A stretch of 64,000 nucleotides of DNA from Chersky-299 sp963749535 (GCA_963749535.1 CAVVNF010000019.1:62001-126000), one strand, 5' to 3'; counted from the stretch's first letter, positions 7,021 through 15,322 are shown. Translations and numbers: made by a program. Notes: generated by a model from the letters alone, not told the origin.

Positions 7021-9531
7021 GTGAAGGCAGTAGTCATGGCCGGCGGACAGGGGACACGGCTGCGCCCGTTGACCTCCAACCAGCCGAAGCCGATGGTCCC
7101 GGTGGTCAACAAGCCCACTATCCAGCACATCTTGGAGTTGCTCCAGCGCCACGACATCACCGATGTGGTGATGACCTTGGCCTTCCTGCCCCGGCTCATC
7201 CGCAACTACTTCGGCGATGGCTCCGCCTTGGGCATGCATATCGACTATACGGTCGAGGAGAAGCCGCTCGGGACTGCGGGCTCGGTCAAGCTCGCGCAGG
7301 ATCTCCTGGACGAGACTTTCCTCGTCATCAGCGGAGATGCGCTGACCGATTTCGATCTTACCCGGGTCGTCGACTTCCACCACGAGCGGGAGGCGATGAT
7401 CACCATCGCGCTCAAGAGCGTGGAGAACCCCCTGGAATTCGGTGTGGTGATAGTGGACGAAGAGGGGCGCATCGAGCGTTTTCTCGAAAAGCCGGGCTGG
7501 GGTCAGGTCTTTTCCGACACCGTGAACACCGGTATCTACGTGATCGAACCCCAGGTGCTTGATCACATCCCGTCCGGCGTCGCCTACGACTTCAGCCACG
7601 AGCTCTTCCCGAAGCTCTTTGACCTGAAGAAGCCCTTGTACGGCACGGTTTGCGAAGGCTACTGGCAAGACATCGGCAGCCTCGAGCAATACATCCAGGC
7701 AAACCGCGACGCGTTGGACGGCAAGGTGCATGTGAACATGCCGGGAGTGCGGCTACGCGGCAATGTCTGGGTAGGCCAAGGCGCCACCCTCGAAAGTCTC
7801 GATACCGTGGAAGGCCCGGCGGTGATCGGGCGCAACGTACGTCTCGATCCTGGGGCGAGAGTCGAGTCACACACCGTCCTGGGAGACAACGTTGTGGTCC
7901 GAGCCGGGGCGCAGGTCGGCAATTCGGTGATAGGCGAAAACTCGTATCTGGCTGCCGGCTGCGTGGTCTCCGGGGCTGTCATAGGCAACGCCGTGGAGAT
8001 CCACGAGAACGCGCACATCGCCGAGGGGGCGATCGTGGGCGACCGGTCCGTGGTGGGCCGGAACGCCGTGGTGGCGAACAATGTCAAGATCTATCCGTTC
8101 AAGAACATCGAACCGGGCTCCGCGGTGCGCTCGTCGATCGTGTGGGAGACCCGGGGGATGAGCACACTCTTCGGCCGCAACGGCGTGCGCGGCCTCGCCA
8201 ACGTGGACGTCACCCCGGAGATGGCGATGCGCCTGGCCATGTCCTACGGGACTCTCATCGCCAAGGATTCCTACGTCACTACCAGCCGCGACACGCACCA
8301 CGTCTGCCGTGTCTTCAAACGGGCGCTCATAAGCGGGCTCAACTCCACCGGCGTCAATGTGCGAGACCTCACTGTGGCCCCCGTCGCGGTGAACCGTTTC
8401 GACATCAAGAGTGGACTGGCGGTCGGGGGCATCCACGTCCAGATGAGTCGCGACAATCCCGAGATGATCGAGATCATCTTCTCGGAGACCCCCGGCATCC
8501 CGATCGAGGGCAAAAGGGAGCGCGCCATCGAGAACCACTACTTCCGGGAGGACTTTAGACGTGCCTCTATCGAAGAGATGGGGGAAGTCCTTTATCCGCC
8601 GAGAGCGATCGAGACTTACACGAACTCCCTCCTGCAAAACTGGAACACGGTAGCTATCAGAGGGAGGATGCCGCGGATAGTCCTGGACTACTCACACTCC
8701 GCGCCTGCCTTCTTCTTCTCGGCCACGCTGGACAAGCTTGGGGTCGAGACCGTCACCATGAATACAGCCAGGGAGAGGCCTTTGCTGAAACCATGGGACT
8801 CACCCGCTGAGTCCGCTATCAAGGTCGCACAACTCGTGAGGGCGATGGAGGCCGACCTGGGAGCCATCCTCGACCCTGGTGCCGAGTATCTCTATCTAGT
8901 GGATGACAAGGGCGAGCTCGTGCCCGACTCCACGCTCCTCCTGCTCCTACTTCAACAGGCCTGTCGCGACGCGGCATCCGGCACTGCGGCTTTGCCTCTG
9001 CACGCGACCCGCCACGCCGAGATGGTGGCGGCCTCCACCGGTGTGACGATAAGACGCACCCGTTACGCGAAGGCAGCCCTTACAGCGGAGGCCGCCCGCC
9101 CCAACTCCATCTTTGCGGCGAGCGTGGACGGAGGATATATCTATCCGGCGGTTCTGCCGTCGATGGACGGGCTGTTTGCGCTCGGCAAGGTGCTAGAGCT
9201 CGTTTCCACGTCCGATCTTCCCTTGTCGCAGATGCGGGCCCGCGTACCGGCCGTCCACATCGCTCACGACCAGGTCGCGTGCCGCTGGGACCTCAAGGGA
9301 ACCGTGATGCGACGCATGACAGAAAGGCTGCGATCCGGCCGCATCTCTCTGGTGGATGGCATCAAGGTGTTTTTGGACAACTCGGAATGGGCGCTCGTGC
9401 TGCCCGACGGCGAGGAACCCTTCTTCCATATTTACGCCGAGGCAGGCGACCACCAACGAGCCGCCGAACTCATGGCCGGCTACCGCGACACCCTCGAAGC
9501 GGTGATTTCGGAGAGTCAATCGTCGGAGTGA
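7021..9531 (+). CDS. Sugar nucleotidyltransferase / phosphohexomutase-like fusion (mannose-1-phosphate guanylyltransferase type)
   Basis: 836 residues in three parts. Residues 1-235 are a nucleotidyltransferase, with GGQGTRLRPLT, the KP signature, SGDALTDFD and EKP. Residues about 245-370 are left-handed beta-helix hexapeptide repeats. From about 380 to the end is an alpha-D-phosphohexomutase-like region, with GRNGVRGLANVDVTPE and a late DGGYIYP. In the second part of the mutase the usual phosphoserine loop TASHNP reads QMSRDNP, so mutase activity is doubtful. This layout is annotated in actinobacteria and cyanobacteria as mannose-1-phosphate guanylyltransferase/phosphomannomutase. It likely makes an activated sugar, perhaps GDP-mannose, for glycans. 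The GTG start follows a short spacer after the tRNA terminator. Confidence 0.85.
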   Translation: MKAVVMAGGQGTRLRPLTSNQPKPMVPVVNKPTIQHILELLQRHDITDVVMTLAFLPRLIRNYFGDGSALGMHIDYTVEEKPLGTAGSVKLAQDLLDETFLVISGDALTDFDLTRVVDFHHEREAMITIALKSVENPLEFGVVIVDEEGRIERFLEKPGWGQVFSDTVNTGIYVIEPQVLDHIPSGVAYDFSHELFPKLFDLKKPLYGTVCEGYWQDIGSLEQYIQANRDALDGKVHVNMPGVRLRGNVWVGQGATLESLDTVEGPAVIGRNVRLDPGARVESHTVLGDNVVVRAGAQVGNSVIGENSYLAAGCVVSGAVIGNAVEIHENAHIAEGAIVGDRSVVGRNAVVANNVKIYPFKNIEPGSAVRSSIVWETRGMSTLFGRNGVRGLANVDVTPEMAMRLAMSYGTLIAKDSYVTTSRDTHHVCRVFKRALISGLNSTGVNVRDLTVAPVAVNRFDIKSGLAVGGIHVQMSRDNPEMIEIIFSETPGIPIEGKRERAIENHYFREDFRRASIEEMGEVLYPPRAIETYTNSLLQNWNTVAIRGRMPRIVLDYSHSAPAFFFSATLDKLGVETVTMNTARERPLLKPWDSPAESAIKVAQLVRAMEADLGAILDPGAEYLYLVDDKGELVPDSTLLLLLLQQACRDAASGTAALPLHATRHAEMVAASTGVTIRRTRYAKAALTAEAARPNSIFAASVDGGYIYPAVLPSMDGLFALGKVLELVSTSDLPLSQMRARVPAVHIAHDQVACRWDLKGTVMRRMTERLRSGRISLVDGIKVFLDNSEWALVLPDGEEPFFHIYAEAGDHQRAAELMAGYRDTLEAVISESQSSE

Positions 9532-9583
9532 ATCAGCAGTGGAGGGACCGACACGCCCGCGTACGGTCTCTCAAGGTGGATGT

Positions 9584-11335
9584 GTGAAGAAGCACAGGGT
9601 CTTTCTTGCAGTTTGCATCACCTTGGGCGCCGTCGTGCTGCTGGGCGGTGCGGCGTTAGGGGCCGACTTCCTCGTCTATTCCGGGGAGATCCATCACGGG
9701 GTCGTCGTGGCAGGACGGAGCCTGGGCGGACTGACTCGCTCTAGCGCGGAGGGAGTGATCCGGCAGGTCTCGGCAGGCCTCCTCGAGAAGAAAGTGCTGG
9801 TCACCGACGGGAAGGACTCCGTCACCATCATCCCGGGCGAGGCCGGCGCCACCGTCAATGTGCGCGCGACCGTGGATTCGTGCTTTGCCCAGGGCCGCTC
9901 AGGGAGCTTCTTACGAGACTGCATCGCCAGGCTGAAGCTTTGGTTCCGTCCGGCCAGGATCAGCCCCAAGTTCAGCATTTCCGGGGCTGGCTGGCAGCAT
10001 GCCGCGGATGAGGTGTCGCTAGCGTTCGAAAGGCCGGCGCAGGATGCGCTGTTGACCATCACCGGGGACCAGATCACATCCACGCAGGCAGAATCCGGTG
10101 CATTGGTAGACGATCAGCGACTTGCGGCTCTGGTGCTCCGCGCCCTATCCAACGGCGACGCACACGTTGCTCCACCACTGCTGGAAATCGCTCCGGCCAT
10201 CACCACACAACAGGCGGCCATGGCTAAGACGGCCGCCCGGGATGCCCTCGCGGCTCCCGTCGTCCTGGAGTACCAGGGACGAAGCTACGTCCTCACCACT
10301 GAGCAGTTAGATGAGAGCGTCAGCGTGGACAGGGACGGCTTGGCTGGGGGAGGGCTACCGCTCACACTCGACACAGAAGCCGGGAGAGCCCTCCTCGCGA
10401 AGCTCCTCGCGCCGGTCGAACGTAGCACTGTCGAGGCCAAAGTGGTTCCGGCCAAGGAGGGCAAAGGGTATAGCGTCACCCCGTCACGGGACGGGGTCCA
10501 GATCGACTGGGACGCGCTCCTTCCCGCTATAGCTCAAGCCCTGCTACAGCCTGCTCCGCGGCGGGTGGCCGTGCCCACCTCAGTGGCACACCCCAAGCTC
10601 AGTACCGAAGACGCCGACCAGCTTGCCACCCGCAGAGACATCGCGACGTTCACCACGTATTTTCCCGCAAGCAATCAGGCCCGTCAGCACAATATCCAGC
10701 AAGTGGCAGCTCTGCTCGACGGCACCGTCGTCCCACCAGGAGCAGTATTCTCGTTCAACCGCACTGTGGGACCGCGGACCGCCGCGGCGGGCTTCGACGA
10801 AGCGCCGATGATCCGCGGAGGCATTGTGGTGCCGGGAGTGGGAGGGGGGACCTGTCAGGTTTCCACGACGCTCTTCAACGCCGTCTTTCTAGCCGGGCTG
10901 CCTATAGTCGAAAGGCACGCGCATTCGCTGTTCATCGATCATTACCCAGTCGGCCGTGACGCGACGGTCACCTACGGGGCACAGGACTTCAGGTTCCGCA
11001 ACGACTCCAGTCAGTACATCCTGATCAGCGCCAGTGCGACCGACCGATCACTCACCGTGTCACTCGCGGCGCCCACATGGGATCGTTCGGTATCGTACTC
11101 GACATCGCCCTTCGAGGACATCATCCCTCCCGACAGCTCGGCTGAGTACCCGCGGTATGTGCGCGATCCTTCATTGGCACCCGGTACATCTTTGCCCATG
11201 GAGCCCGGCATCGATGGACTCACCGTGCAGGTATTCCGGGTGGTGAAGAACGCGACTGGAGAAGTGCTCTTCAAGGACGACTTCACAAGCGTGTACTCGC
11301 CCAAGGACTTCATAGTGAGGGTCGGTCCTAAATAG
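9584..11335 (+). CDS. VanW family protein with N-terminal membrane anchor and YoaR-like repeats
   Basis: 583 residues. The GTG at 9584 has an AAGGTGGA ribosome site and gives a start with KKHR followed by a hydrophobic stretch of about 20 residues, a signal anchor; a GTG at 9539 would only add an odd leader. The middle holds two stretches of the putative peptidoglycan-binding YoaR type (about 50-165 and 225-335). The C-terminal VanW domain (about 350-500) has TTYFPASNQARQHN, PGAVFSFNRTVGPRT and GGGTCQVSTTLFNA. VanW proteins are cell-envelope proteins of poorly known role, first met in vancomycin-resistance clusters. There are no van genes here, so resistance is not implied. Confidence 0.85.
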   Translation: MKKHRVFLAVCITLGAVVLLGGAALGADFLVYSGEIHHGVVVAGRSLGGLTRSSAEGVIRQVSAGLLEKKVLVTDGKDSVTIIPGEAGATVNVRATVDSCFAQGRSGSFLRDCIARLKLWFRPARISPKFSISGAGWQHAADEVSLAFERPAQDALLTITGDQITSTQAESGALVDDQRLAALVLRALSNGDAHVAPPLLEIAPAITTQQAAMAKTAARDALAAPVVLEYQGRSYVLTTEQLDESVSVDRDGLAGGGLPLTLDTEAGRALLAKLLAPVERSTVEAKVVPAKEGKGYSVTPSRDGVQIDWDALLPAIAQALLQPAPRRVAVPTSVAHPKLSTEDADQLATRRDIATFTTYFPASNQARQHNIQQVAALLDGTVVPPGAVFSFNRTVGPRTAAAGFDEAPMIRGGIVVPGVGGGTCQVSTTLFNAVFLAGLPIVERHAHSLFIDHYPVGRDATVTYGAQDFRFRNDSSQYILISASATDRSLTVSLAAPTWDRSVSYSTSPFEDIIPPDSSAEYPRYVRDPSLAPGTSLPMEPGIDGLTVQVFRVVKNATGEVLFKDDFTSVYSPKDFIVRVGPK

Positions 11336-11393
11336 GAGGATTCCTGCGTCCAGCCGGGCCTCTTTACGGCGGCTGGCGCAACCGGCCCGAGGA

Positions 11394-11978
11394 TCAGGCC
11401 TGGGAGCTGCGGGACACTACCTGCTTGCAGATGGCTTTCAGCGTCTCGAAGACGCCGACCCCAGTGAGTGCGCAGGCCTCGATCACCGGTGCGTTCGTGT
11501 GGTTGAGAAGTTCCGTGAGGTCACCCACCGAGAACACCGGGGCGAGATCCCGCTTGTTGAGTTGAAGCACTACGGCGAGCTTGCTGAGGTCTTCGCCGTG
11601 GGACATCAGGTTCTCCCAGAGGTTAAGGTAGCTGTCGACGTTCTCGTCCAGACGGGAGACCTGGCTGTCGGCCACGAAGACCAAGCCGTCGACTCCCTGC
11701 AAGACGAGTCTTCGCGAAGCATTGTAGAAAGACTGTCCCGGGACGGTGTACAGGTGGAAACGGGTGCGCAGACCCTTGACCGTGCCCAGGGAAAGCGGAA
11801 GAAAGTCAAAATACAGAGTGCGTTCTTCCTCCGTAGCGATGCTCACGAGCCGTCCCCGCACTGCGGGATTCACACGCCGGTGGACGTATTGGATGTTGGT
11901 GGTCTTGCCGCAAAGGCCGCAGCCGTAGTAAACGATCTTATAGTTGATCTCTCGTGCCGCTAAGTTGATCAGAGCCAC
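11394..11978 (-). CDS. MglA-like small Ras-type GTPase
   Basis: 194 residues. P-loop GCGLCGKT (19-26), TVPGQ at 78-82 in the switch II position, then SFYNASRRLVLQGVDG, FVADSQ and NKRD (141-144). TVPGQ and FYNASR are hallmarks of MglA, the polarity GTPase of Myxococcus and relatives. MglA sets where pilus motors act and is regulated by the roadblock protein MglB. The gene lies 20 bp downstream of such a roadblock gene and 4 kb from pilC. In actinobacteria similar GTPases also occur in conservons with other roles, so control of pilus or cell polarity is inferred. It converges with the VanW gene. Confidence 0.88.
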   Translation of the reverse strand: MALINLAAREINYKIVYYGCGLCGKTTNIQYVHRRVNPAVRGRLVSIATEEERTLYFDFLPLSLGTVKGLRTRFHLYTVPGQSFYNASRRLVLQGVDGLVFVADSQVSRLDENVDSYLNLWENLMSHGEDLSKLAVVLQLNKRDLAPVFSVGDLTELLNHTNAPVIEACALTGVGVFETLKAICKQVVSRSSQA

Positions 11979-11998
11979 TAGCCGCTCCCTGCCGCGTC

Positions 11999-12523
11999 TT
12001 ACTCCTCGACGCGGAAGAGGCCGTCGATGGCCTCGCCCGCCTGGGTGGAGTAATCCCGGTCCATAAGTGCTGTCTCCCCAGCCTTATCTTCGGCAGGTTC
12101 GAAAACCGGCTTGAGCACTTCCAACGCTCTGCTCGTATACAAACGCACTCTACCGACCTGCGTCTCGCGCCCAAAGGCGATGAGCAAGAGGATCTGCTCG
12201 GTCACTTGCACCACATGCAGATTGGATTCCTTGCCTTCGTGGAACAAAAGGGTGAATTCTCGCTCGTTGAGGACTTCGGCCAGTTGGCGTGTGGCGGCGA
12301 AGGAACTGGCGGCGAGAGCCGCAAGGGAAAGTGTGTCGGACTCGACGTTGGTAGGGGAGGTGGTTATGGGTTGGCCGCTCGTCGATACGAGGGCCACGAA
12401 TTTCGCGCCGGAGACCTGCCTTAGCTTGGCGAGGACTTCGTCGATCAGATGCATCTGCCCATCATCGATGACAAGACCTCTGCGACGAGCCACTTCTGCC
12501 CCCTTGTCCTGGAGTTGAATCAT
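11999..12523 (-). CDS. Roadblock/LC7 domain protein (MglB-like)
   Basis: 174 residues from the ATG at 12523, which gives a start of MIQLQDKG; a second ATG at 12454 would trim 23 residues. The central part (LIDEVLAKLRQVSGAKF, then AALAASSFAATRQLAEVL and VVQVTEQILLLIAFG) matches the roadblock/LC7 fold. That fold works as a homodimer on small GTPases as GAP or scaffold. A C-terminal extension of about 60 residues follows. The GTPase gene is next in the same operon. A -10 box TATACT lies 13 bp before the ATG, and gcvH is transcribed away on the other side. Confidence 0.82.
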   Translation of the reverse strand: MIQLQDKGAEVARRRGLVIDDGQMHLIDEVLAKLRQVSGAKFVALVSTSGQPITTSPTNVESDTLSLAALAASSFAATRQLAEVLNEREFTLLFHEGKESNLHVVQVTEQILLLIAFGRETQVGRVRLYTSRALEVLKPVFEPAEDKAGETALMDRDYSTQAGEAIDGLFRVEE

Positions 12524-12536
12524 CCAGCTTGGCCAG

Positions 12537-12542
12537 AGTATA
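12537..12542 (-). promoter_or_regulatory. Probable -10 box of the roadblock-GTPase operon
   Basis: On the minus strand TATACT stands 13 bp upstream of the roadblock ATG at 12523, implying a very short leader. No good -35 is visible at 16-18 bp, so the call is tentative. Confidence 0.4.
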
Positions 12543-12596
12543 ACAAGGTCGGGGGCTGCGAACGCCGGCCCCGGCCACAAAGACCCAAAAAAGGCT

Positions 12597-12606
12597 GTGC
12601 TATCAT
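12597..12606 (+). promoter_or_regulatory. Probable extended -10 promoter for gcvH
   Basis: TGTGC followed by TATCAT (12601-12606) forms an extended -10 (TGn type) about 35 bp upstream of the gcvH GTG. No clear -35 is present, as is common with extended -10 promoters. The intergenic region is divergent, so gcvH needs its own promoter here. Confidence 0.4.
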
Positions 12607-12640
12607 GACCGCCAGCCTGGTTGCCGAGAAAGGAGCGATT

Positions 12641-13027
12641 GTGAATCCGAGGAACCTCAAGTATCACAAGGAGCACGACTGGGCGCGCGTGGAGGGCGAC
12701 ACCGCCGTGTTCGGCGTCACCGACTACGCCCAGGAGTCACTCGGCGACATAGTCTTTCTGGAACTCCCGGAGATCGGGTCGGAAGTGACCGCGGGGACAC
12801 CTTATGCGGAGATCGAGTCGGTTAAAGCCGTGTCCGATATCCTCGCCCCCTTGAGCGGTTCGGTCATCGAAGTCAACGAGGACGCAGTAGACGCGCCCGA
12901 GGTCATCAACGAAAGCCCGTACGGTGATGGCTGGCTTGTGAAGGTGCAACTCAGTGATCCGAGCGAAGTGGACGACCTCATGACTGCCGAGGAGTACGAC
13001 GAATTTCTCGTCGAAGAGGAGGAGTGA
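12641..13027 (+). CDS. gcvH: Glycine cleavage system H protein
   Basis: A 128-residue lipoyl carrier. The GTG at 12641 follows AGGAG by 5 nt. The lipoylation site is K62 in EIESVKAVSDI, and YGDGWLVKV and the acidic tail are typical. GcvH shuttles the aminomethyl group between the P, T and L proteins of glycine cleavage, but no gcvP, gcvT or lipoylation gene is in this window. In mycobacteria gcvH also stands next to garA and a MerR gene (Rv1826-Rv1828). Its place here therefore follows actinobacterial synteny rather than a gcv operon. Confidence 0.95.
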   Translation: MNPRNLKYHKEHDWARVEGDTAVFGVTDYAQESLGDIVFLELPEIGSEVTAGTPYAEIESVKAVSDILAPLSGSVIEVNEDAVDAPEVINESPYGDGWLVKVQLSDPSEVDDLMTAEEYDEFLVEEEE

Positions 13028-13122
13028 CTACCTCTTGAGTTGAAGAATAAGACCGAGACCTGCGTGCCGGGCATCGTATCGGAGGGGCGACCGAGGCGGC
13101 TCAAGCGGACCTCGACCTTAGG

Positions 13123-13151
13123 TTGAAGGTTTTCACGCCAAAGGCTATAGT
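13123..13151 (+). promoter_or_regulatory. Sigma-70 type promoter for the RsiG-like gene, probably leaderless
   Basis: The -35 TTGAAG (13123-13128), a 17-bp spacer and the -10 TATAGT (13146-13151) fit the consensus well. The ATG of the next gene starts 7 bp after the -10, where transcription should begin, so the mRNA is probably leaderless. Confidence 0.6.
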
Positions 13152-13157
13152 GGGGAC

Positions 13158-13466
13158 ATGAGCACTACAGACGAGACTTCTTTCGAACTGCTTCTCAACA
13201 TCCAGTCGTACGGCGACGAACAACTGAAGTCGCTCAAGGACAGTCTGGAGGAGGAGGAGCGGGAGGTGTCCAAGCGCAGACGGCTTCTTCACGGAGAACT
13301 CGACATAATCCGCGCCGAGATAGTACGCCGTAAGCGCGACCAGGGCCGTGCTGGGAAGAGCGTGTTCAGCGACGGGGACATCGATAAGCTGAGCGCCATC
13401 TTGAGCAATCGCGGACTCTCCACTGAGCAGGAAGAACCAGCCGGGGAAGCGGAGACGGAGTCGTAA
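13158..13466 (+). CDS. RsiG-like coiled-coil protein (candidate c-di-GMP-dependent anti-sigma factor)
   Basis: 102 residues, mostly a helical hairpin (about 10-60) with an acidic tail. Residues 34-49 carry E34-x3-S38-x2-R41-x3-H45-x3-D49. This is the c-di-GMP motif E(X)3S(X)2R(X)3Q(X)3D of RsiG, the anti-sigma factor of WhiG in Streptomyces, with Q replaced by H. Streptomyces RsiG has two motif copies; the Rubrobacter protein has one and works as a homodimer, and this protein resembles that form. No sigma gene is adjacent; the nearest, a SigB/SigF type, is at 25.6 kb. The RsiG assignment comes from motif and context and is not proven. Confidence 0.65.
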   Translation: MSTTDETSFELLLNIQSYGDEQLKSLKDSLEEEEREVSKRRRLLHGELDIIRAEIVRRKRDQGRAGKSVFSDGDIDKLSAILSNRGLSTEQEEPAGEAETES

Positions 13467-13507
13467 TAAGCGTCCAGTCTCTGACGCACCGTCGAGGGAT
13501 GTCAATC

Positions 13508-13804
13508 ATGCCAGCTGATGTAGAACCAGTCGTTCGTGGGATCCAGAAACGTTTTCGCGATCTGTCGGTGGATGTTCGCGAGGAGCGGATCATCCGCTAC
13601 ATCGTCAAGCAGCTGACTCAGGGCCGAGCGTTCGATTCCATCATGGCCGACCCCTACGTCGTGGCCCACACGACAGACGCGACCCGTGCCCTTCTCATCC
13701 AACGCCCGGCGGTGCTCAAAGGCATCGAAGCCGAGATCCAAGCGCAATTCGCTGACTACCGTTCGATGAGTAGTCACGATGCCGGCTCGCCCGAAGCGGA
13801 CTGA
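13508..13804 (+). CDS. Small protein of unknown function
   Basis: 98 residues from the ATG at 13508, which lies about 10 nt after GAGGG; an ATG at 13499 is too close to that site. The protein is soluble and mostly helical by composition, with a basic N-terminal half (VVRGIQKRFRDL, REERIIRYIVKQL) and no Cys, signal peptide or membrane segment. I do not recognise the family. It lies 41 bp after the RsiG-like gene and just before the FHA gene, apparently in the same operon, so a regulatory role is possible but unsupported. Confidence 0.7.
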   Translation: MPADVEPVVRGIQKRFRDLSVDVREERIIRYIVKQLTQGRAFDSIMADPYVVAHTTDATRALLIQRPAVLKGIEAEIQAQFADYRSMSSHDAGSPEAD

Positions 13805-13806
13805 AG

Positions 13807-14280
13807 TTGGCGACCTGCCCTAAGTGCGGCCTCGAGGGCCGGGACGACTCGAACTTCTGCAGTCGCTGTGGGGGAAGGCTGACACTTCCAGACCCCTCGG
13901 AGACGACTATCACATATGCGCCCGCGGATCGTGAAGAGCTGGATTTGGACTCGGTCCACCGCGAGAGCCCGCGCGAGAGCATCGTGCTCGTGATCAGGGC
14001 AGGTGGAGGCAGAGAGGGGGAGGCCGTCGCTTTGGACTCCGACGTCGTCACAATCGGCCGTAGTCCACATAGCGACCTGTTCCTGGACGATGTGACGGTG
14101 TCGCGTCATCATGCACGCGTCATCAAAGACGAGTCGGGGTACCTCGTCGAGGATCTCAACAGCCTTAACGGCACCTATGTGAATCGTCGGCGTATCGAGC
14201 GCCATCGGTTGTCTGACGGCGACGAACTCCAGATCGGCAAGTTCAAACTGGCATTCTTAGAACCGAGTGACGACCTATGA
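13807..14280 (+). CDS. GarA/OdhI-like FHA protein with N-terminal zinc ribbon
   Basis: 157 residues from a TTG start. Residues 4-21 form a zinc ribbon, CPKCG...CSRCG (C4, C7, C18, C21). Residues 32-34 read ETT within a stretch ending ADREELD, close to the ETT phospho-motif region of GarA and OdhI. Residues 58-150 are an FHA domain (TIGRSPHSDLFLDD, VSRHHARV, SLNGTYVN). In mycobacteria and corynebacteria a kinase phosphorylates this motif, the FHA domain then binds it, and binding to 2-oxoglutarate enzymes changes. The MerR gene downstream (overlap ATGA) and gcvH upstream repeat the garA neighbourhood. The zinc ribbon is an addition to the usual GarA. The target is inferred. Confidence 0.8.
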   Translation: MATCPKCGLEGRDDSNFCSRCGGRLTLPDPSETTITYAPADREELDLDSVHRESPRESIVLVIRAGGGREGEAVALDSDVVTIGRSPHSDLFLDDVTVSRHHARVIKDESGYLVEDLNSLNGTYVNRRRIERHRLSDGDELQIGKFKLAFLEPSDDL

Positions 14281-15038
14281 GCGATCAGCTGGGCAAAGAA
14301 AGCTACTCTCGAGCCGCTTCGGCAACGGCGGACTCCGTCGCACCGCGCTCCGAGCGCCTGCTGACGATAGGGCAGGTCGTCGACCAACTCAAGCCTGAGT
14401 TCGACGATCTGAGCATCACCAAGGTGCGCTACCTAGAGGATCGCGGTCTGCTGACTCCTCAGCGCACGCCTGGCCGGTATCGCAAGTACAATTCATCTGA
14501 CGTTCGCCGACTACGTACCATCTTGACCCTCCAACGAGACGAGTACCTTCCTCTCGACGTGATCCGCCAGAGAGTGGAGCGAGGAACAGCATCTGTTCTT
14601 GGACAACCCCTCACGCCCACGGCGCCACTTTCCACGGCCGCACATGCGCTCAAACGCGAGGAGCCGTCGTACACATGGGAAGAGGCGCGAGAGGCCGCCG
14701 GGGTGGACGAAGTGTTCTTGCGGATGCTCACGGACTATCGTCTGATCGACCGACCGGCTCACTCTGGCGGTGTCCAGCTCAGTGAGAGCGAAGTCGAGAT
14801 CGCGAGGATCTGCGCACTTTTGGGCCGTTTTGGGGTGGAACCACGTAACTTGCGCCTGCTCTATTCTTCTGTGGAGAGAGAGGCTGCCTTGCTGGAGCAA
14901 GTGGCAACTCCAAACTTGCGCTCAAGCCACCCGGACAAGCGAGAGTACGGGGAGAAGATGCTCGAGGACCTCGGGGCCTTGCTCTCTCAACTCCTTCATC
15001 TTCTTCTCTACAAGGAATTGCGCCGGCTCCTGGTATGA
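14277..15038 (+). CDS. MerR family transcriptional regulator, FtsR-like
   Basis: 253 residues. A flexible N-terminus leads to a MerR winged helix (about 28-95): LTIGQVVDQLKPEF, SITKVRYLEDRGLL, GRYRKYNSSDVRRL. A second helical region and a Leu-rich C-terminus follow. No metal-binding cysteine cluster is present. The place right after a GarA-like gene matches Rv1828 of Mycobacterium and FtsR of Corynebacterium, where FtsR activates ftsZ. Direct control of division genes here is an inference from synteny. Its ATG overlaps the FHA gene stop. Confidence 0.8.
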   Translation: MSDQLGKESYSRAASATADSVAPRSERLLTIGQVVDQLKPEFDDLSITKVRYLEDRGLLTPQRTPGRYRKYNSSDVRRLRTILTLQRDEYLPLDVIRQRVERGTASVLGQPLTPTAPLSTAAHALKREEPSYTWEEAREAAGVDEVFLRMLTDYRLIDRPAHSGGVQLSESEVEIARICALLGRFGVEPRNLRLLYSSVEREAALLEQVATPNLRSSHPDKREYGEKMLEDLGALLSQLLHLLLYKELRRLLV

Positions 15039-15322
15039 ATTCCCGCCTCCGAGGTTGAGTAGCCCCTGGTTGAATACCCTAGCTTGAATAGCGCCCTCTC
15101 AGTCTGTACTCTCTCGCGCGGCGCGTTCAGTAATCGTCTTGGCGTTGCCTCCACACCTGATTGCGGCACGCGCAGGCCTTTGAACGACTGTTAGAACGCC
15201 TCTGGACGAGAGATTCCTCACTGGAGGCCTTTCGGCGTAAAATGGACCGGGCTCGCCGTACCTTTGTGAGCCGGGGTTACGCAGAGTCCACCGTCGGCAG
15301 ATTGCGAAACACTAGGAGTGCG

